A DNA stretch of 64,000 bases, taken from the NCBI GenBank assembly GCA_035936835.1, contig DASYVT010000121.1, forward strand, positions 1 through 64,000, in the 5' to 3' direction. The notes under the pieces are model-generated. The model was not told the DNA's origin. It was given only the letters and a program-made list of their open reading frames with translations, and searched no databases. Positions within the stretch are counted from its first letter, which is position 1; each line of letters starts with the position of its first letter. The translations under genes were made by a program, and so were the position numbers. Source of the DNA: Candidatus Methylomirabilota bacterium. Its GTDB lineage: Bacteria > Methylomirabilota > Methylomirabilia > Rokubacteriales > CSP1-6. Positions 25,399 through 34,834 of the stretch are shown piece by piece.

Positions 25399-25907
25399 CT
25401 GGCGCCCCCGCTGAAGCTCTCGACGCCAGCGAAGCTCTCGACGAAAGTTCGGAAGTCGCCGCGCCCCGTCTCGAACGCCGCCGCCGGCGCGACATAGAGA
25501 AAGTCGTAGACGCAGCGCTCGCCCTTGATCACCACCGCCTCGACCCCGACGGGCGCGCCGTCGAGGCTGCCCCGCACCACGGCGCGCTGCGCCGGGCGCC
25601 CGGCCAGCGTGAGCGGCCCGCCGTCCTCGAGGACGCGGTCCTTGAGGCCGAAGGTCAGGTGACGCGTCAGCACGGTCAGCGGTCGGCCGGCCGTCTTGTC
25701 GTCGCAGGTCGCGTCGGCCAGCATGCCGCCCGCGGGGTCCTGCCGCTGGAGCTCGAGCTCGGCCGCGCCGCCCGGCTTGACCGCCCACCCCTGTCGCGGG
25801 AGGCTGACCTGGTAGCCCTTGGGCGAGTAGAAGATACCGTTCTCGATACGGCTTGCGCTGCAGCCGGCGAGAAGGACCGCAACGAGAAGAACCCACGCCC
25901 GCTTCAT
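25395..25907 (-). CDS. Putative lipoprotein of unknown function between hisIE and mlaE
   Basis: 170 residues from ATG 25907. A signal peptide ends in the lipobox LLAGC, with Cys16 as the lipidated residue; no Asp follows at +2 (Ser), so outer-membrane sorting is plausible. The body (about 17-165) has no motif I recognise; it begins RIENGIFYSPKGYQVSLP and contains paired cysteines (TCDDKT and GERCVYDFLY). The start shares one base with the hisIE stop (TGATG) and the stop overlaps mlaE by 4 bases. Translation is thus locked to the Mla genes, suggesting an envelope partner of that system. Confidence 0.75.
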   Translation of the reverse strand: MKRAWVLLVAVLLAGCSASRIENGIFYSPKGYQVSLPRQGWAVKPGGAAELELQRQDPAGGMLADATCDDKTAGRPLTVLTRHLTFGLKDRVLEDGGPLTLAGRPAQRAVVRGSLDGAPVGVEAVVIKGERCVYDFLYVAPAAAFETGRGDFRTFVESFAGVESFSGGAR

Positions 25908-26581
25908 CACCTGCTCTTCTCCTCGTGGCGGCGGGCCAGCTCCTCGAAGACCCGGCGAAGCGGGATGCCCCGCGAGGCGAGCAGCACCATGGTGTGAAAC
26001 CACAGGTCCGCGACCTCCGAGACGAGGCGCGCGTCACCCTCGCCACCGAGCGCCGCCGTGACCACCTCGGTCGCTTCCTCGCCGATCTTCCGGCAGATCT
26101 GCGCTTCCCCGCGCTCGAAGAGCCCCGCGGCGTACGACCCCGACGGCCGCTCGACCTTGCGCGACTGGAGAACCCGCTCCAGCACCTCGAGCATGGCGGG
26201 GCCCGCGCCCGAGGCCCGCGGCCCAGCGGCCTGCGACCCAGCGGTCTGATGCAATGTCCCGCCTTCGAGACGCGTGAAGAAGCACGACCGCGCCCCCGTG
26301 TGGCAGGCGACGCCGTCCTGGTGCGCCTGGACCAGCAGCGTGTCGCGGTCGCAGTCGGCGTAGAGGCCATCCACGTGCTGCGTGTGGCCGGACGTCTCGC
26401 CCTTGCGCCAGTGGGCCCGGCGCGAGCGGGACCAGAAGTGAGCGAGCCCGGACTCGAGCGTCTTCGCCAGCGCCTCGCGGTCCATCCACGCCACCATGAG
26501 CACCTCGCCGGTCTCGGTCTCCTGGACCACGGCGGGGATGAGCCCGTCGCCGTCCCACTTGAGCTCGTCGAGCACGCTCAC
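25907..26581 (-). CDS. hisIE: Bifunctional phosphoribosyl-AMP cyclohydrolase / phosphoribosyl-ATP pyrophosphatase
   Basis: 224 residues from GTG 26581 (overlaps the hisF stop by 4). The N-terminal HisI domain (about 1-115) carries ADCDRDTLL and CHTGARSCF metal/zinc residues; the C-terminal HisE domain (about 135-220) carries [12 protein letters not shown] and [15 protein letters not shown]. It performs steps 2 and 3 of histidine synthesis. The linker is Ala/Gly-rich and contains a 15-bp tandem duplication (26219-26248) absent from a typical HisIE linker. An upstream in-frame extension overlaps hisF and is rejected. Confidence 0.95.
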   Translation of the reverse strand: MSVLDELKWDGDGLIPAVVQETETGEVLMVAWMDREALAKTLESGLAHFWSRSRRAHWRKGETSGHTQHVDGLYADCDRDTLLVQAHQDGVACHTGARSCFFTRLEGGTLHQTAGSQAAGPRASGAGPAMLEVLERVLQSRKVERPSGSYAAGLFERGEAQICRKIGEEATEVVTAALGGEGDARLVSEVADLWFHTMVLLASRGIPLRRVFEELARRHEEKSR

Positions 26582-27348
26582 GCCTCTATCCTCACGGCGA
26601 CTCCGCACTGGCGCAGGTAGACCTTGGCCTCGCTGATCGTGTGGCGGCCGAAGTGGAACATGGAGGCCACAAGCACGGCGTCGGCCTTGCCATCGACAAC
26701 GCCCTGGCGCAGGTGCTCGAGCGTGCCCGCCCCTCCCGAGGCGATGACCGGCACGGAGGTTGCCTCGGACACGGCGCGCGTCAGCTCGAGGTCGTAGCCG
26801 TCGCCCGTGCCGTCGCGGTCCATGCTGGTCAGGAGGATCTCGCCCGCGCCCAAGGCCTCGACCTCGCGCGCCCACTGGACGGCGTCCCGTCCGGTCGGCC
26901 GGCGGCCGCCGTGAGTGTAGACGCCCCAGCTTCGCTCCTCGCCCGGCTCGCGCTTGGAGTCGATCGCCACCACGATGCACTGGCTGCCGAAGCGCTGCGC
27001 GGCGTCCCGGATCAGGTCGGGCCGCGCGAGCGCAGCCGTGTTGAGCGAGACCTTGTCGGCGCCCGCGCGCAGGAGCGTGCGGATGTCCTCGATGCTGCGG
27101 ATGCCGCCGCCGACCGTGAGCGGCATGTAGATGCCCTCGGCCGTCCGGCGCACGACGTCGAGCATGATGGCCCGCTCCTCGTGGGACGCGGTGATGTCGA
27201 GGAAGACCAGCTCGTCCGCGCCCTGGGCGTCGTAGGCCAGCGCCGCCTCGACCGGGTCACCCGCGTCGCGGAGGTCGACGAAGCGGACGCCCTTGACCAC
27301 GCGGCCGCCGTGGACGTCGAGGCACGGGATCATGCGCTTGCAGAGCAT
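26578..27348 (-). CDS. hisF: Imidazole glycerol phosphate synthase, cyclase subunit
   Basis: 256 residues, a (beta/alpha)8 barrel. Catalytic Asp11 ([10 protein letters not shown]) and the Asp near 130 (VVAIDSKRE) are present, as are the phosphate-binding GGGIRS and SGGAG turns. It accepts ammonia from HisH to make IGP and AICAR. It starts 4 bases after the hisA stop and overlaps hisIE. Confidence 0.98.
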   Translation of the reverse strand: MLCKRMIPCLDVHGGRVVKGVRFVDLRDAGDPVEAALAYDAQGADELVFLDITASHEERAIMLDVVRRTAEGIYMPLTVGGGIRSIEDIRTLLRAGADKVSLNTAALARPDLIRDAAQRFGSQCIVVAIDSKREPGEERSWGVYTHGGRRPTGRDAVQWAREVEALGAGEILLTSMDRDGTGDGYDLELTRAVSEATSVPVIASGGAGTLEHLRQGVVDGKADAVLVASMFHFGRHTISEAKVYLRQCGVAVRIEA

Positions 27349-27352
27349 GAGG

Positions 27353-28075
27353 TTATCGGGCCTCCGCGAGCGCCGCGCGGAGGCTGACCGCGCCCGTGTA
27401 CAGCGCCCGGCCCACGATCACGCCGTCGACTCCCGGGATGGCGGCCAGCTGCCGGATGTCCTCCAGCGAGCCCACGCCGCCCGAAGCGAAGACGGGGATC
27501 CCGGCGGCCCGGGCAACGGCCTCGGTGCTCCAGATATTGGGCCCGCCCTGGGTGCCGTCCCGCGCGATATCCGTGTAGATGATGGTGCCGGCACCTGCCG
27601 CTGCCGCGTCGCGCGCGAGTGCCACCGCCTCGAGCTCCAGCACGCGAGTCCAACCGTCCACGGCCACGCGGCCGTCGGAGGCGTCCAGGCCGACGATGAT
27701 CCGGTCCTCGAAGCGCCGGCACACCTCGCCGAGAAAAGCGGGGTCGAGCGCCGCGCGGGTGCCGACGATGGCCCAGCGCGCGCCGGATTCGAGCACGGCC
27801 TGGACATGCTCAAGTGTCCGCAGGCCGCCCCCGACTTCGACCGGAATCGAGACGGCGCGCGCGATCGTGCGGATGATCGCCGTCTGGACGGGGCCGCCGC
27901 CGAACGCGCCGTCGAGATCCACGACGTGGAGGCGCGGCGCGCCCTCGGCCTCCCAGCGCTCCGCCATCGCGACGGGATCGTCCGAGAACACGGTCTCGGC
28001 TGAGGCCTTGCCCTGGAGCAGGCGGACGCACCGGCCGCCCTTGACGTCCACGGCGGGGATGACCTGAAAGCTCAT
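27353..28075 (-). CDS. hisA: ProFAR isomerase
   Basis: 240 residues, a (beta/alpha)8 barrel homologous to HisF. It isomerises ProFAR to PRFAR. Catalytic Asp10 ([10 protein letters not shown]) and Asp near 130 (IVGLDASDG) are visible, with phosphate-binding GGGLRT and SGGVGS. The ATG at 28075 directly follows the spacer repeat: GCGAGGGCTGAATT precedes ATG, so GAGGG of the repeat is the apparent ribosome binding site. Confidence 0.98.
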   Translation of the reverse strand: MSFQVIPAVDVKGGRCVRLLQGKASAETVFSDDPVAMAERWEAEGAPRLHVVDLDGAFGGGPVQTAIIRTIARAVSIPVEVGGGLRTLEHVQAVLESGARWAIVGTRAALDPAFLGEVCRRFEDRIIVGLDASDGRVAVDGWTRVLELEAVALARDAAAAGAGTIIYTDIARDGTQGGPNIWSTEAVARAAGIPVFASGGVGSLEDIRQLAAIPGVDGVIVGRALYTGAVSLRAALAEAR

Positions 28076-28183
28076 AATTCAGCCCTCGCCGCGCCGCGCA
28101 TCAATTCAGCCCTCGCCGCGCCGCTTCGCGACTCAGCTCGAACGGCCACGCCTGCGGGATCATCTCAGCCCTCAGCTCGAAAT
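28076..28183 (-). repeat. Interspersed spacer repeat, copy in the hisH-hisA gap
   Basis: The entire 108-base gap is repeat. On the transcript: TTCGAGCTGAGGGCTGAGATGATC, CCGCAGGCGTGGCCGTTCGAGCTGAG, TCGCGAAGCGGCGCGGCGAGGGCTGA and then GCGGCGCGGCGAGGGCTGAATT ending at the hisA ATG. The GGCGCGGCGAGGGCTGAATT block occurs twice in tandem about 27 bases apart. It shares its blocks with the copies at 23751 and 31375. Confidence 0.8.
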
Positions 28184-28804
28184 TCATCCGCCGCGCCGGT
28201 CCCGCACGAAGGCGGCGAAGTTCTCGAGGAGGCGCAGGCCCCAGCGCTGGCTCTTCTCCGGATGGAACTGCGTCGCGAAAAGCGGGCCCTTGCCCACGGC
28301 GGCCGGAAAGGTGACGCCGTAGGTGCAGGTCGCCACCTGCAGCGACGCATCGGCCGTCGTCGGATAGTACGAGTGCACGAAGTAGAAGTGGGCGCCGCTC
28401 GGGATGCCGTCGAAAATCGGGAGGTCGCCGTCGTGCCGGACCGTATTCCATCCCATGTGCGGCACTTTGAGCCCGGAGGGAAACCGCCGGACCACGCCGG
28501 GGATGACGTCGAGTCCCTTGCCCTGCCCGAATTCCTCGCTCTCGGTGAAGAGGAGCTGGTACCCGAGACAAATCCCGAGGAACGGCCGCCCTTCGTCGAG
28601 CGCGGCCCGGAGAGGGTCGAGGAGACCGAGGGACTGGAGGTTGCCCATGGCGTCGTGGAAGGCGCCGTCGCCGGGCAGCACGAGGGCGCGGGCGTCCCCG
28701 ATCACGCGCGGGTCCTGGGTGACGACGGCGCGCATACCGAGGCGTCCCAGCGCCTTCTCGACGCTGCCCAGGTTGCCACGCCCGTAGTCGATAACGGCGA
28801 TCAC
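28184..28804 (-). CDS. hisH: Imidazole glycerol phosphate synthase, glutaminase subunit
   Basis: 206 residues from GTG 28804, one base after the hisB stop. A class I glutamine amidotransferase with nucleophile Cys79 (GICLGYQLLF) and the His/Glu pair in ATQFHPEKS near residue 185. It supplies ammonia to HisF. It is separated from its partner hisF by hisA and the spacer repeat. Confidence 0.97.
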   Translation of the reverse strand: MIAVIDYGRGNLGSVEKALGRLGMRAVVTQDPRVIGDARALVLPGDGAFHDAMGNLQSLGLLDPLRAALDEGRPFLGICLGYQLLFTESEEFGQGKGLDVIPGVVRRFPSGLKVPHMGWNTVRHDGDLPIFDGIPSGAHFYFVHSYYPTTADASLQVATCTYGVTFPAAVGKGPLFATQFHPEKSQRWGLRLLENFAAFVRDRRGG

Positions 28805-28805
28805 G

Positions 28806-29426
28806 CTACAGCGTCCCCTTCGTCGAGAGGACTCCGGCGATGCGCGGGTTGAGCCTCGTCGCCTCCGCCAGCGCCCGGCCGACCGCCTTGAACACGGCCT
28901 CGGCGATGTGGTGGAGGTTCTGGCCGTAGTGCATGTTGACGTGCAGCGTGATCTCTGCGTTGAAGGCAAGGGCGCGGAAAAAGTCCTCGAGCAGGTCGAG
29001 ATCGAAGTTCGAGATCCGCGTCCGCCTCACGGGCACGTTGAACACGAGGAAAGGCCGGCCGGAGATGTCCACCGCCGCGTGCAGGAGCGCCTCGTCCATG
29101 GGCAGGAAGGACGCGCCGTAGCGCGCGATGCCCACCCGGTCGCCCAGCGCCTCCCTGAACGCCTTGCCGAGACAGATGCCGACGTCCTCGACCGTGTGGT
29201 GGAGATCCACCTCGAGGTCGCCGCGCGCGACCACCGTCAGGTCCATGAGCCCGTGCTTGGCCCACGCTTCGAGCATGTGATTGAAGAACGGGATGCCGGT
29301 CTCGACCTTGGAGGCGCCCGTGCCGTCCAACCCGACCTGCAGCACGATCTGCGTCTCCTTGGTCTTCCGCTCAACCCGTCCCTGGCGGAGGCCCAGGGGC
29401 GCCCCGCTCGCCATCGCTGCCGTCAT
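28806..29426 (-). CDS. hisB: Imidazoleglycerol-phosphate dehydratase
   Basis: 206 residues, the monofunctional form (no phosphatase domain). Manganese-binding histidine motifs are FFNHML near residue 48, DLHHTVEDVG near 75 and LHHIAEAVFKAVGRAL near 170. The first 15-20 residues are not conserved, so a start inside the frame is possible; the ATG at 29426 overlaps the hisD stop (ATGA) and is preferred. Confidence 0.96.
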   Translation of the reverse strand: MTAAMASGAPLGLRQGRVERKTKETQIVLQVGLDGTGASKVETGIPFFNHMLEAWAKHGLMDLTVVARGDLEVDLHHTVEDVGICLGKAFREALGDRVGIARYGASFLPMDEALLHAAVDISGRPFLVFNVPVRRTRISNFDLDLLEDFFRALAFNAEITLHVNMHYGQNLHHIAEAVFKAVGRALAEATRLNPRIAGVLSTKGTL

Positions 29427-30733
29427 GTCGTGCCTCCCATTCGCTCGATGCGCACCGTCGCCGCGGCCCCGTGACCGTCGAGCCCTTCCACCCGCGCGAG
29501 CTCCGCCAGGTGCGGCGCCGCGTCCCGGAGCCCCGCCTCCGCGTACTGGATGACGCTCATTCGCTTCACGAAATCTTCTGTGCCGAGCGCCGACGCGAAG
29601 CGCGCCGTGCCCCCCGTCGGCAGCACGTGGTTCGGCCCGGCGACGTAGTCGCCCACGACCTCGGGGGTCAAGCGGCCGAGGAAGACGGCGCCCGCGTTCC
29701 GCACCCGCGAGAGCAGCGCCTCGGGATCTTCGACCTGGAGCTCGAGGTGCTCGGGCGCGAGCAGATTCGCGACCTCCACCGCCTCCTCCAGGCTCCGCGT
29801 CAGCACGAGGGCGCCGTGGGCCTCTAGCGCCGCGCCCGCGATCTCGCGCCTCGGCAGCGCGCCGAGCTGGAGCGAAGCCTCGCGCTCGACGCGATCGATC
29901 AGCGCCCGCGAGGGAGTCAGGAGAACGGCGCGGGCCATCGGGTCGTGCTCGGCCTGGGCGAGGAGGTCCGCCGCCACGAAGACCGCATCGGCGCTCTCGT
30001 CGGCCACGACCACGATCTCGCTCGGTCCCGCCACCATGTCGATGCCCACGTCGCCGAAGACCCGGCTCTTGGCGAGCGCGACGTAGAGATTGCCCGGCCC
30101 GACGATCTTGTCGACGCGACGGATCGTCTCGGTCCCGTACGCCAGCGCGGCCACGGCCTGCGCGCCGCCGACCCGATACGCCTCCGTCACGCCGGCCACC
30201 CGAGCGGCGGCGAGCACGGCGGCGTTCAGCGACTTGTCGGCCGACGGCGGGGAGACCAGCACGATCTCCCTCACGCCGGCGACCCGCGCGGGGATGACGG
30301 TCATCAGCACCGTGGACGGATACGCCGCGCGTCCGCCGGGAACATACACCGCCACGCGGTCGATCGGCCGCACTTCTTGGCCCAGCCGCGAGCCCAGGGC
30401 ATCGGTCATCCGCCAGGAGCGCGGCGCGGACTCGCGATGGAAGCGCTCGATCCGTCCCGCGGCGTAGCGAAGCGCCCGCATGGTCGTGTCGCCAACGGTC
30501 CGTTCCGCCGCATCCAGCTCCGACGGCGTCACCGCGAGCTCCCTCGCCGTGAGCGCGACACGGTCGAAGCGCTCCGTGAACTCCAGCAGCGCAGCGTCCC
30601 CCTTGTCGCGCACGGCGACCACGATCTCCTCGACGCGCCGGTGGATTTCGGGATCGACGGCCGCCGGCGACCGATCGAGGGCCTTGGCCACTCCCGCGGC
30701 GCCCAGCGTGGCGGTCTCCATCCGCCTGATCAT
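29423..30733 (-). CDS. hisD: Histidinol dehydrogenase
   Basis: 436 residues from ATG 30733, which overlaps the hisG stop (ATGA). It oxidises L-histidinol to histidine in two NAD-dependent steps. Conserved zinc/substrate residues lie in VAGPSEIVVVADE (near 245), LLAQAEHDP (near 265), and the C-terminal GPNHVLPTGGTARF. In the usual his order G-D-B-H-A-F-IE, with hisC absent from this cluster. Confidence 0.97.
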   Translation of the reverse strand: MIRRMETATLGAAGVAKALDRSPAAVDPEIHRRVEEIVVAVRDKGDAALLEFTERFDRVALTARELAVTPSELDAAERTVGDTTMRALRYAAGRIERFHRESAPRSWRMTDALGSRLGQEVRPIDRVAVYVPGGRAAYPSTVLMTVIPARVAGVREIVLVSPPSADKSLNAAVLAAARVAGVTEAYRVGGAQAVAALAYGTETIRRVDKIVGPGNLYVALAKSRVFGDVGIDMVAGPSEIVVVADESADAVFVAADLLAQAEHDPMARAVLLTPSRALIDRVEREASLQLGALPRREIAGAALEAHGALVLTRSLEEAVEVANLLAPEHLELQVEDPEALLSRVRNAGAVFLGRLTPEVVGDYVAGPNHVLPTGGTARFASALGTEDFVKRMSVIQYAEAGLRDAAPHLAELARVEGLDGHGAAATVRIERMGGTT

Positions 30734-31374
30734 TTGGCGGCTTCCTGGCGCATGGCGGCGATCAGGGCGTTGACGCGGGCGTGGGCCGTCTTGAGCGACG
30801 CGCGGTTCACGATGAGCCGCGCCGTCGAGGACATGATCTCCGCGACCTCGACCAGACCGTTGGCCCGGAGCGTCTCGCCCGACTGGACCAGGTCCACGAT
30901 GCGCTCGGCGAGACCCACGAGCGGCGCCAGCTCGATCGAGCCGTCGAGCCGGATCATCTCGACCTGGATGCCGCGCTCCGAGAAGTAGCGCTCGGTCAGC
31001 GCCGGGTACTTGGTCGCCACGCGGACCCAGGACCACTTGGTCGGGTCATCACGCTCCCAGAGCTCCCGCGGCTCCGCCACGACCAGCCGGCAGAAGCCGA
31101 ACCCGAGATCGACCGGCTCGTACACGTCGGGCTGCTGCTCGGCGAGGATATCCTTGCCCACGATGCCGAGATCGGCGGCGCCATACTCGACGTAGGTCGG
31201 GATGTCTGCGGGCTTCAGGAAGATGAAGCGCAGGTCGCGAGACGCGTCGGTGAGCAGGAGGCGGCGCGTGTCGGCCTCGAGCCCCCGGATGCCCATGGCG
31301 GAGAGCAGCTGCAGCGCGGGGTCGAGCAGCCGGCCTTTGGGCAGCGCGAGCGTCAGCTGCGCGGTGGGGATCAT
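30730..31374 (-). CDS. hisG: ATP phosphoribosyltransferase, short catalytic form
   Basis: 214 residues with ALPKGRLLDPAL at the N-terminus, ADLGIVGKDIL near 70 and the PRPP-binding region IVDLVQSGETLRANGL near 160. The length is that of the short HisG, which lacks the C-terminal regulatory domain and needs HisZ for activity and histidine feedback; no hisZ is in the window. First his gene; its ATG at 31374 is directly preceded by the repeat sequence GCGAGGCGAGTGCTGAG. Confidence 0.96.
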   Translation of the reverse strand: MIPTAQLTLALPKGRLLDPALQLLSAMGIRGLEADTRRLLLTDASRDLRFIFLKPADIPTYVEYGAADLGIVGKDILAEQQPDVYEPVDLGFGFCRLVVAEPRELWERDDPTKWSWVRVATKYPALTERYFSERGIQVEMIRLDGSIELAPLVGLAERIVDLVQSGETLRANGLVEVAEIMSSTARLIVNRASLKTAHARVNALIAAMRQEAAK

Positions 31375-31489
31375 CTCAGCACTCGCCTCGCCACGCTCGT
31401 GCCTGCGGGATCAACTCGGGCCTCGCCTCGCGACGGCCAGAGGCCGCCCCTCAGCTCGAACAGCGGGCCGTGTCTCGGCTCGAACCGCA
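31375..31489 (-). repeat. Interspersed spacer repeat, copy in the murA-hisG gap
   Basis: The 115-base gap from the murA stop to the hisG ATG is repeat. On the transcript: GGTTCGAGCCGAGACACGG, GTTCGAGCTGAGGGGCGG, CGCGAGGCGAGGCCCGAGTTGATC, CCGCAGGCACGAGC and GGCGAGGCGAGTGCTGAG, ending at the hisG ATG. GAGGCGAG in the last block is the only ribosome binding site candidate for hisG. Shares blocks with the copies at 13560, 23751 and 28076. Confidence 0.8.
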
Positions 31490-32746
31490 CTAGCTGACCC
31501 TCCGGATGCGGGCGCCGAGCGCCTGGAGCTTTTTCTCGAGAGCCTCGTAGCCGCGATCCAGGTGGTAGACGCGCGAGACCTCGGTGGTGCCGCGCGCCGC
31601 GAGCCCGGCCACCACGAGCGAGGCCGAGGCGCGCAGATCGGTCGCCATGACGGGCGCGCCCTGGTAGGCGCCGACGCCGCGCACGACCGCGATGGACCCC
31701 TCCGTCTCGATCAGCGCCCCCATGCGGCAGAGCTCGGCCACGTGCATGAACCGGTTCTCGAAGATGGTCTCCGTGATCTTGCTGAGCCCGTCGGCCAGCC
31801 CAAGGAGCGTCATCATCTGGGCCTGCATGTCGGTCGGAAAGCCCGGGAACGGGCTCGTGATGATGTCGGCCGCCCTCGGGCGCGCCGACCCGACGCAACG
31901 GATCCTGTCGCCGTCGACGGTCAAGGCCGCGCCGCACTCTTCGAGCTTCGCCAGGGTGGCCGTCATGTGGCGCGGCGCCGCGCCGGTGACCGTCACGTCT
32001 CCGCCGCTGATCGCCCCGGCGACGAGCAGGGTGCCCGCCTCGATCCTGTCGGGAATGATGCGGTGCCGGGCTCCACCGAGCTCGGCGACGCCCTCGATCT
32101 CGATGCGCTCGGTGCCCGCGCCCTCGATGCGCGCGCCCATGGCGATCAGCAGCCGGGCCAGGTCGGCCACCTCGGGCTCGCGCGCGGCGTTCTCCAGCAC
32201 GGTCACGCCCTCGGCGAGCGCGGCAGCCATCATGAGGTTTTCGGTGCCGGTGACCGTGACGAGGTCGGCCGTGATCCGCGCGCCTTTAAGCCGGCTCGCC
32301 CGGGCTTCGATGTACCCGCGCTCGATGACGATGTCGGCGCCGAGTCTGGCCAGGCCCTTCAGGTGCTGGTCGATGGGGCGCACGCCGATGGCGCAGCCGC
32401 CGGGCAGCGCGACGCGCGCCACCCCGGTGCGCGCCAGGAGCGGCCCCAGCACGACCACCGAAGCGCGCATGGTGGACACGAGCTCGTACGGCGCCTCGTG
32501 GCTCGCCACGCACTTTACCTGGAGCCGCGTGGCGCCGCCGGGCCCCACGGACGTCTCGGCGCCCAGTCTCTCGAGGAGCTTGCGCATGGTCACCACGTCG
32601 GCCAAGGCCGGGACGTTCTCGAGCATCACCGGCTGGGCCGTCAGCAGGCTCGCGGCCATGGCAGGCAGGGCCGCATTCTTGGCGGCGCTGACCTGGACCT
32701 CGCCCCGCAGCGGGGTGCCGCCTTCGATGACCAGACGGGCCGGCAT
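31490..32746 (-). CDS. murA: UDP-N-acetylglucosamine 1-carboxyvinyltransferase
   Basis: 418 residues from ATG 32746, sharing one base with the prmC stop (TGATG). It catalyses the first committed step of peptidoglycan synthesis with PEP. The catalytic cysteine is Cys118 in [18 protein letters not shown], so the enzyme should be fosfomycin-sensitive. The N-terminal [13 protein letters not shown] and C-terminal [14 protein letters not shown] are conserved. It follows prmC, as in Deltaproteobacteria-like gene orders. Confidence 0.97.
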   Translation of the reverse strand: MPARLVIEGGTPLRGEVQVSAAKNAALPAMAASLLTAQPVMLENVPALADVVTMRKLLERLGAETSVGPGGATRLQVKCVASHEAPYELVSTMRASVVVLGPLLARTGVARVALPGGCAIGVRPIDQHLKGLARLGADIVIERGYIEARASRLKGARITADLVTVTGTENLMMAAALAEGVTVLENAAREPEVADLARLLIAMGARIEGAGTERIEIEGVAELGGARHRIIPDRIEAGTLLVAGAISGGDVTVTGAAPRHMTATLAKLEECGAALTVDGDRIRCVGSARPRAADIITSPFPGFPTDMQAQMMTLLGLADGLSKITETIFENRFMHVAELCRMGALIETEGSIAVVRGVGAYQGAPVMATDLRASASLVVAGLAARGTTEVSRVYHLDRGYEALEKKLQALGARIRRVS

Positions 32747-33657
32747 CAGCAGTCTATCCTCTGGGCCGCCGCAGCCGTGGGCGGCGCCGACGCCGTGCCC
32801 TCGGCCCACCGGCCCTCGATGTAACGCTCGATCTCGCGCAGGTCGCGACGCGCGCCGATACGCGAGAAGCCCTCGGCGGCCATCAGCGAGGCCAGCGACC
32901 CGGCCTGCTCCTCGCCGATCTCCATCAGGAGCCACGCGCCCGGGCGGAGGAAGCGCGGCGCCTCGGTGATGATCCGCCGCAGCACGCGCATGCCGTCGGG
33001 CCCGCCGTCGAGCGCCAGCCGCGGCTCGAATCGCTCGACCTCCGTGGGCAGCGTCGGGATGACGCCGCTAGGGCAATACGGAGGGTTGGCGACGACCATA
33101 TCGAGGCTGCCGGCGAGCGAAGCCAGGGGGCCAAAGAGATCCCCGGCGAGGAGTCTCACGCGCGACGCCAGCCCGAGCGCGCGCACGTTGTCTGAAGCCA
33201 CGGTCAGCGCGCCCAGCGACTGGTCCACGGCGAGCACCTCGAGATCGGGGCGGGCGGCCGCGAGCGCGCAGGCGATGGCCCCGCTGCCCGTGCCGATGTC
33301 GGCCACGAGCGCCCCAGGCCTCTCGGCGAGAAGCTCGAGCGCGCGCTCCACAAGGCCCTCGGTTTCGGGACGCGGGATCAGGACGTCGGGCGTCACCGCG
33401 ATCCTGAGACCGCGGAACTCCTCGAAGCCCAGGATGTGCTGGACGGGCTCGTGGGCGGCGCGGCGGTCCAGGAGGGCCCTGAAGCTGGCGGCCGCGCGCG
33501 CGTCGACGGAACGGCGCGGCTCGACGTAGACCGTCAGTCGGTCGGTCCCGAGCGCTTGGGCCATGAGGCGCAGGGCGTCCTGGCGGGCGCAGTCGAGCCC
33601 GGCGAGCGCCAGTCGCCGGGTACCCTCTGCGAGGAGCGATGCCGCGGTGATCGTCAC
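32746..33657 (-). CDS. prmC: Peptide chain release factor N5-glutamine methyltransferase
   Basis: 303 residues from GTG 33657 overlapping the prfA stop (GTGA). It methylates the GGQ glutamine of release factors. N-terminal helical substrate domain (about 1-85), SAM-binding [10 protein letters not shown] at 120-129 and catalytic NPPY at 191-194. Its substrate, RF1, is encoded immediately upstream. Confidence 0.96.
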   Translation of the reverse strand: MTITAASLLAEGTRRLALAGLDCARQDALRLMAQALGTDRLTVYVEPRRSVDARAAASFRALLDRRAAHEPVQHILGFEEFRGLRIAVTPDVLIPRPETEGLVERALELLAERPGALVADIGTGSGAIACALAAARPDLEVLAVDQSLGALTVASDNVRALGLASRVRLLAGDLFGPLASLAGSLDMVVANPPYCPSGVIPTLPTEVERFEPRLALDGGPDGMRVLRRIITEAPRFLRPGAWLLMEIGEEQAGSLASLMAAEGFSRIGARRDLREIERYIEGRWAEGTASAPPTAAAAQRIDC

Positions 33658-34721
33658 GACGCGGCTCCGAGCTTCCGCCGCTGATCTTCGGCGCTCAGCG
33701 CGTCCAGGATCTCGTCGAGGTCGCCCTCGAGGACGGCCGGCAAGCGATGGATCGTGAGGTTGATGCGGTGGTCCGAGATGCGGCCCTGGGGGAAGTTGTA
33801 CGTGCGGATCCGCTCGCTGCGCTCGCCCGTGCCGACCTGGCTGCGGCGGTCGGCGGCGATGGCGGCGGCCTGCTCGTCCTGCGCGCGCTCGAGCAGCCGC
33901 GCCTTGAGCACCCGGAGCGCCTTCGCGCGGTTCTTGATCTGGGAGCGCTCGTCCTGGCAGGTGACGACGAGCCCCGTCGGGATGTGGGTCAGCCGCACGG
34001 CGGAGTCGGTCGTGTTGACGCCCTGCCCGCCGGGTCCCGACGACCGGTATACGTCCACCCGGATGTCCTTCTCCTCGACCCGGATGTCCACGTCTTCGGC
34101 CTCGGGCAGGACGGCCACCGTCACCGTGGAGGTGTGGATGCGACCGCTCGACTCGGTCTGCGGCACCCGCTGGACGCGGTGCACGCCGCGCTCGAACTTG
34201 AGCCGGCTCCAGGCGCCCCGGCCCTGGATAGACAGCACGATCTCCTTGAAGCCGCCCACGCCGGTCGGGTGGCTGTCCATCACCTCGACCTTCCACTTCT
34301 GGCGCTCCGAGTACTTCGTGTACATCCGCGCGAGGTCGGCGGCGAAGAGCCCCGCCTCGTCCCCGCCGGCGCCGGCGCGGATCTCCACGAAGACGTTCTT
34401 GTCGTCGTTGGGATCCTTCGGAAGGATCAGCGCGCGCAACTCGTCCTCGAGCTTGCCCTGGCGGGCGGCGAGCTCGTCCACCTCGGCCTGCGCCATCTCG
34501 CGCATGTCGCGGTCGGCGTCCTCGGCGGCCATGTGACGGGCCTCCTCGAGACGTCCCAGGAGCTGCTTGAACTCCTCGAACTTCTGGACGACCTCGGAAA
34601 GCTCCGAGGCGGCCTTGGCGGTTTTGGCGTAGTCGGCCGGCTGGCCGATGACGGCGGGGTCGGCCATCGAGCGGGTCAACTCGCGGTACCGCTCCTCGAT
34701 CTGGCGGAGCTTGTCAAACAT
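33654..34721 (-). CDS. prfA: Peptide chain release factor 1
   Basis: 355 residues. The GGQ hydrolysis motif is at 231-233 ([14 protein letters not shown]); the stop-codon recognition tripeptide is PQT at 187-189 ([14 protein letters not shown]), the RF1-type PxT form, so it reads UAA and UAG. ATG at 34721. The 113-base gap to rpmE upstream has no clear promoter, so it may be transcribed with rpmE. Confidence 0.98.
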   Translation of the reverse strand: MFDKLRQIEERYRELTRSMADPAVIGQPADYAKTAKAASELSEVVQKFEEFKQLLGRLEEARHMAAEDADRDMREMAQAEVDELAARQGKLEDELRALILPKDPNDDKNVFVEIRAGAGGDEAGLFAADLARMYTKYSERQKWKVEVMDSHPTGVGGFKEIVLSIQGRGAWSRLKFERGVHRVQRVPQTESSGRIHTSTVTVAVLPEAEDVDIRVEEKDIRVDVYRSSGPGGQGVNTTDSAVRLTHIPTGLVVTCQDERSQIKNRAKALRVLKARLLERAQDEQAAAIAADRRSQVGTGERSERIRTYNFPQGRISDHRINLTIHRLPAVLEGDLDEILDALSAEDQRRKLGAAS

Positions 34722-34834
34722 GGAGCGCCCTCATCGGGAGCTGGGCAGACAGTGACGCCGCCGCGCGGGGGGACGGGGACAGGAAACGCTTCGGGACACT
34801 GATTGCGTGGCGCGGCGCGCGGCCGGCCTGTGCC

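Noticed and set aside
24619-26370. A 583-codon reading of the MlaE frame extending into hisIE
   Set aside because: The extension overlaps hisIE and the lipoprotein gene and is shadow sequence; MlaE starts at GTG 25398.
34722-34834. A small gene or mobile-element remnant between rpmE and prfA
   Set aside because: No start with a ribosome binding site, no conserved frame and no terminal repeats are visible; the stretch is left unannotated apart from being a 113-base leader or spacer.
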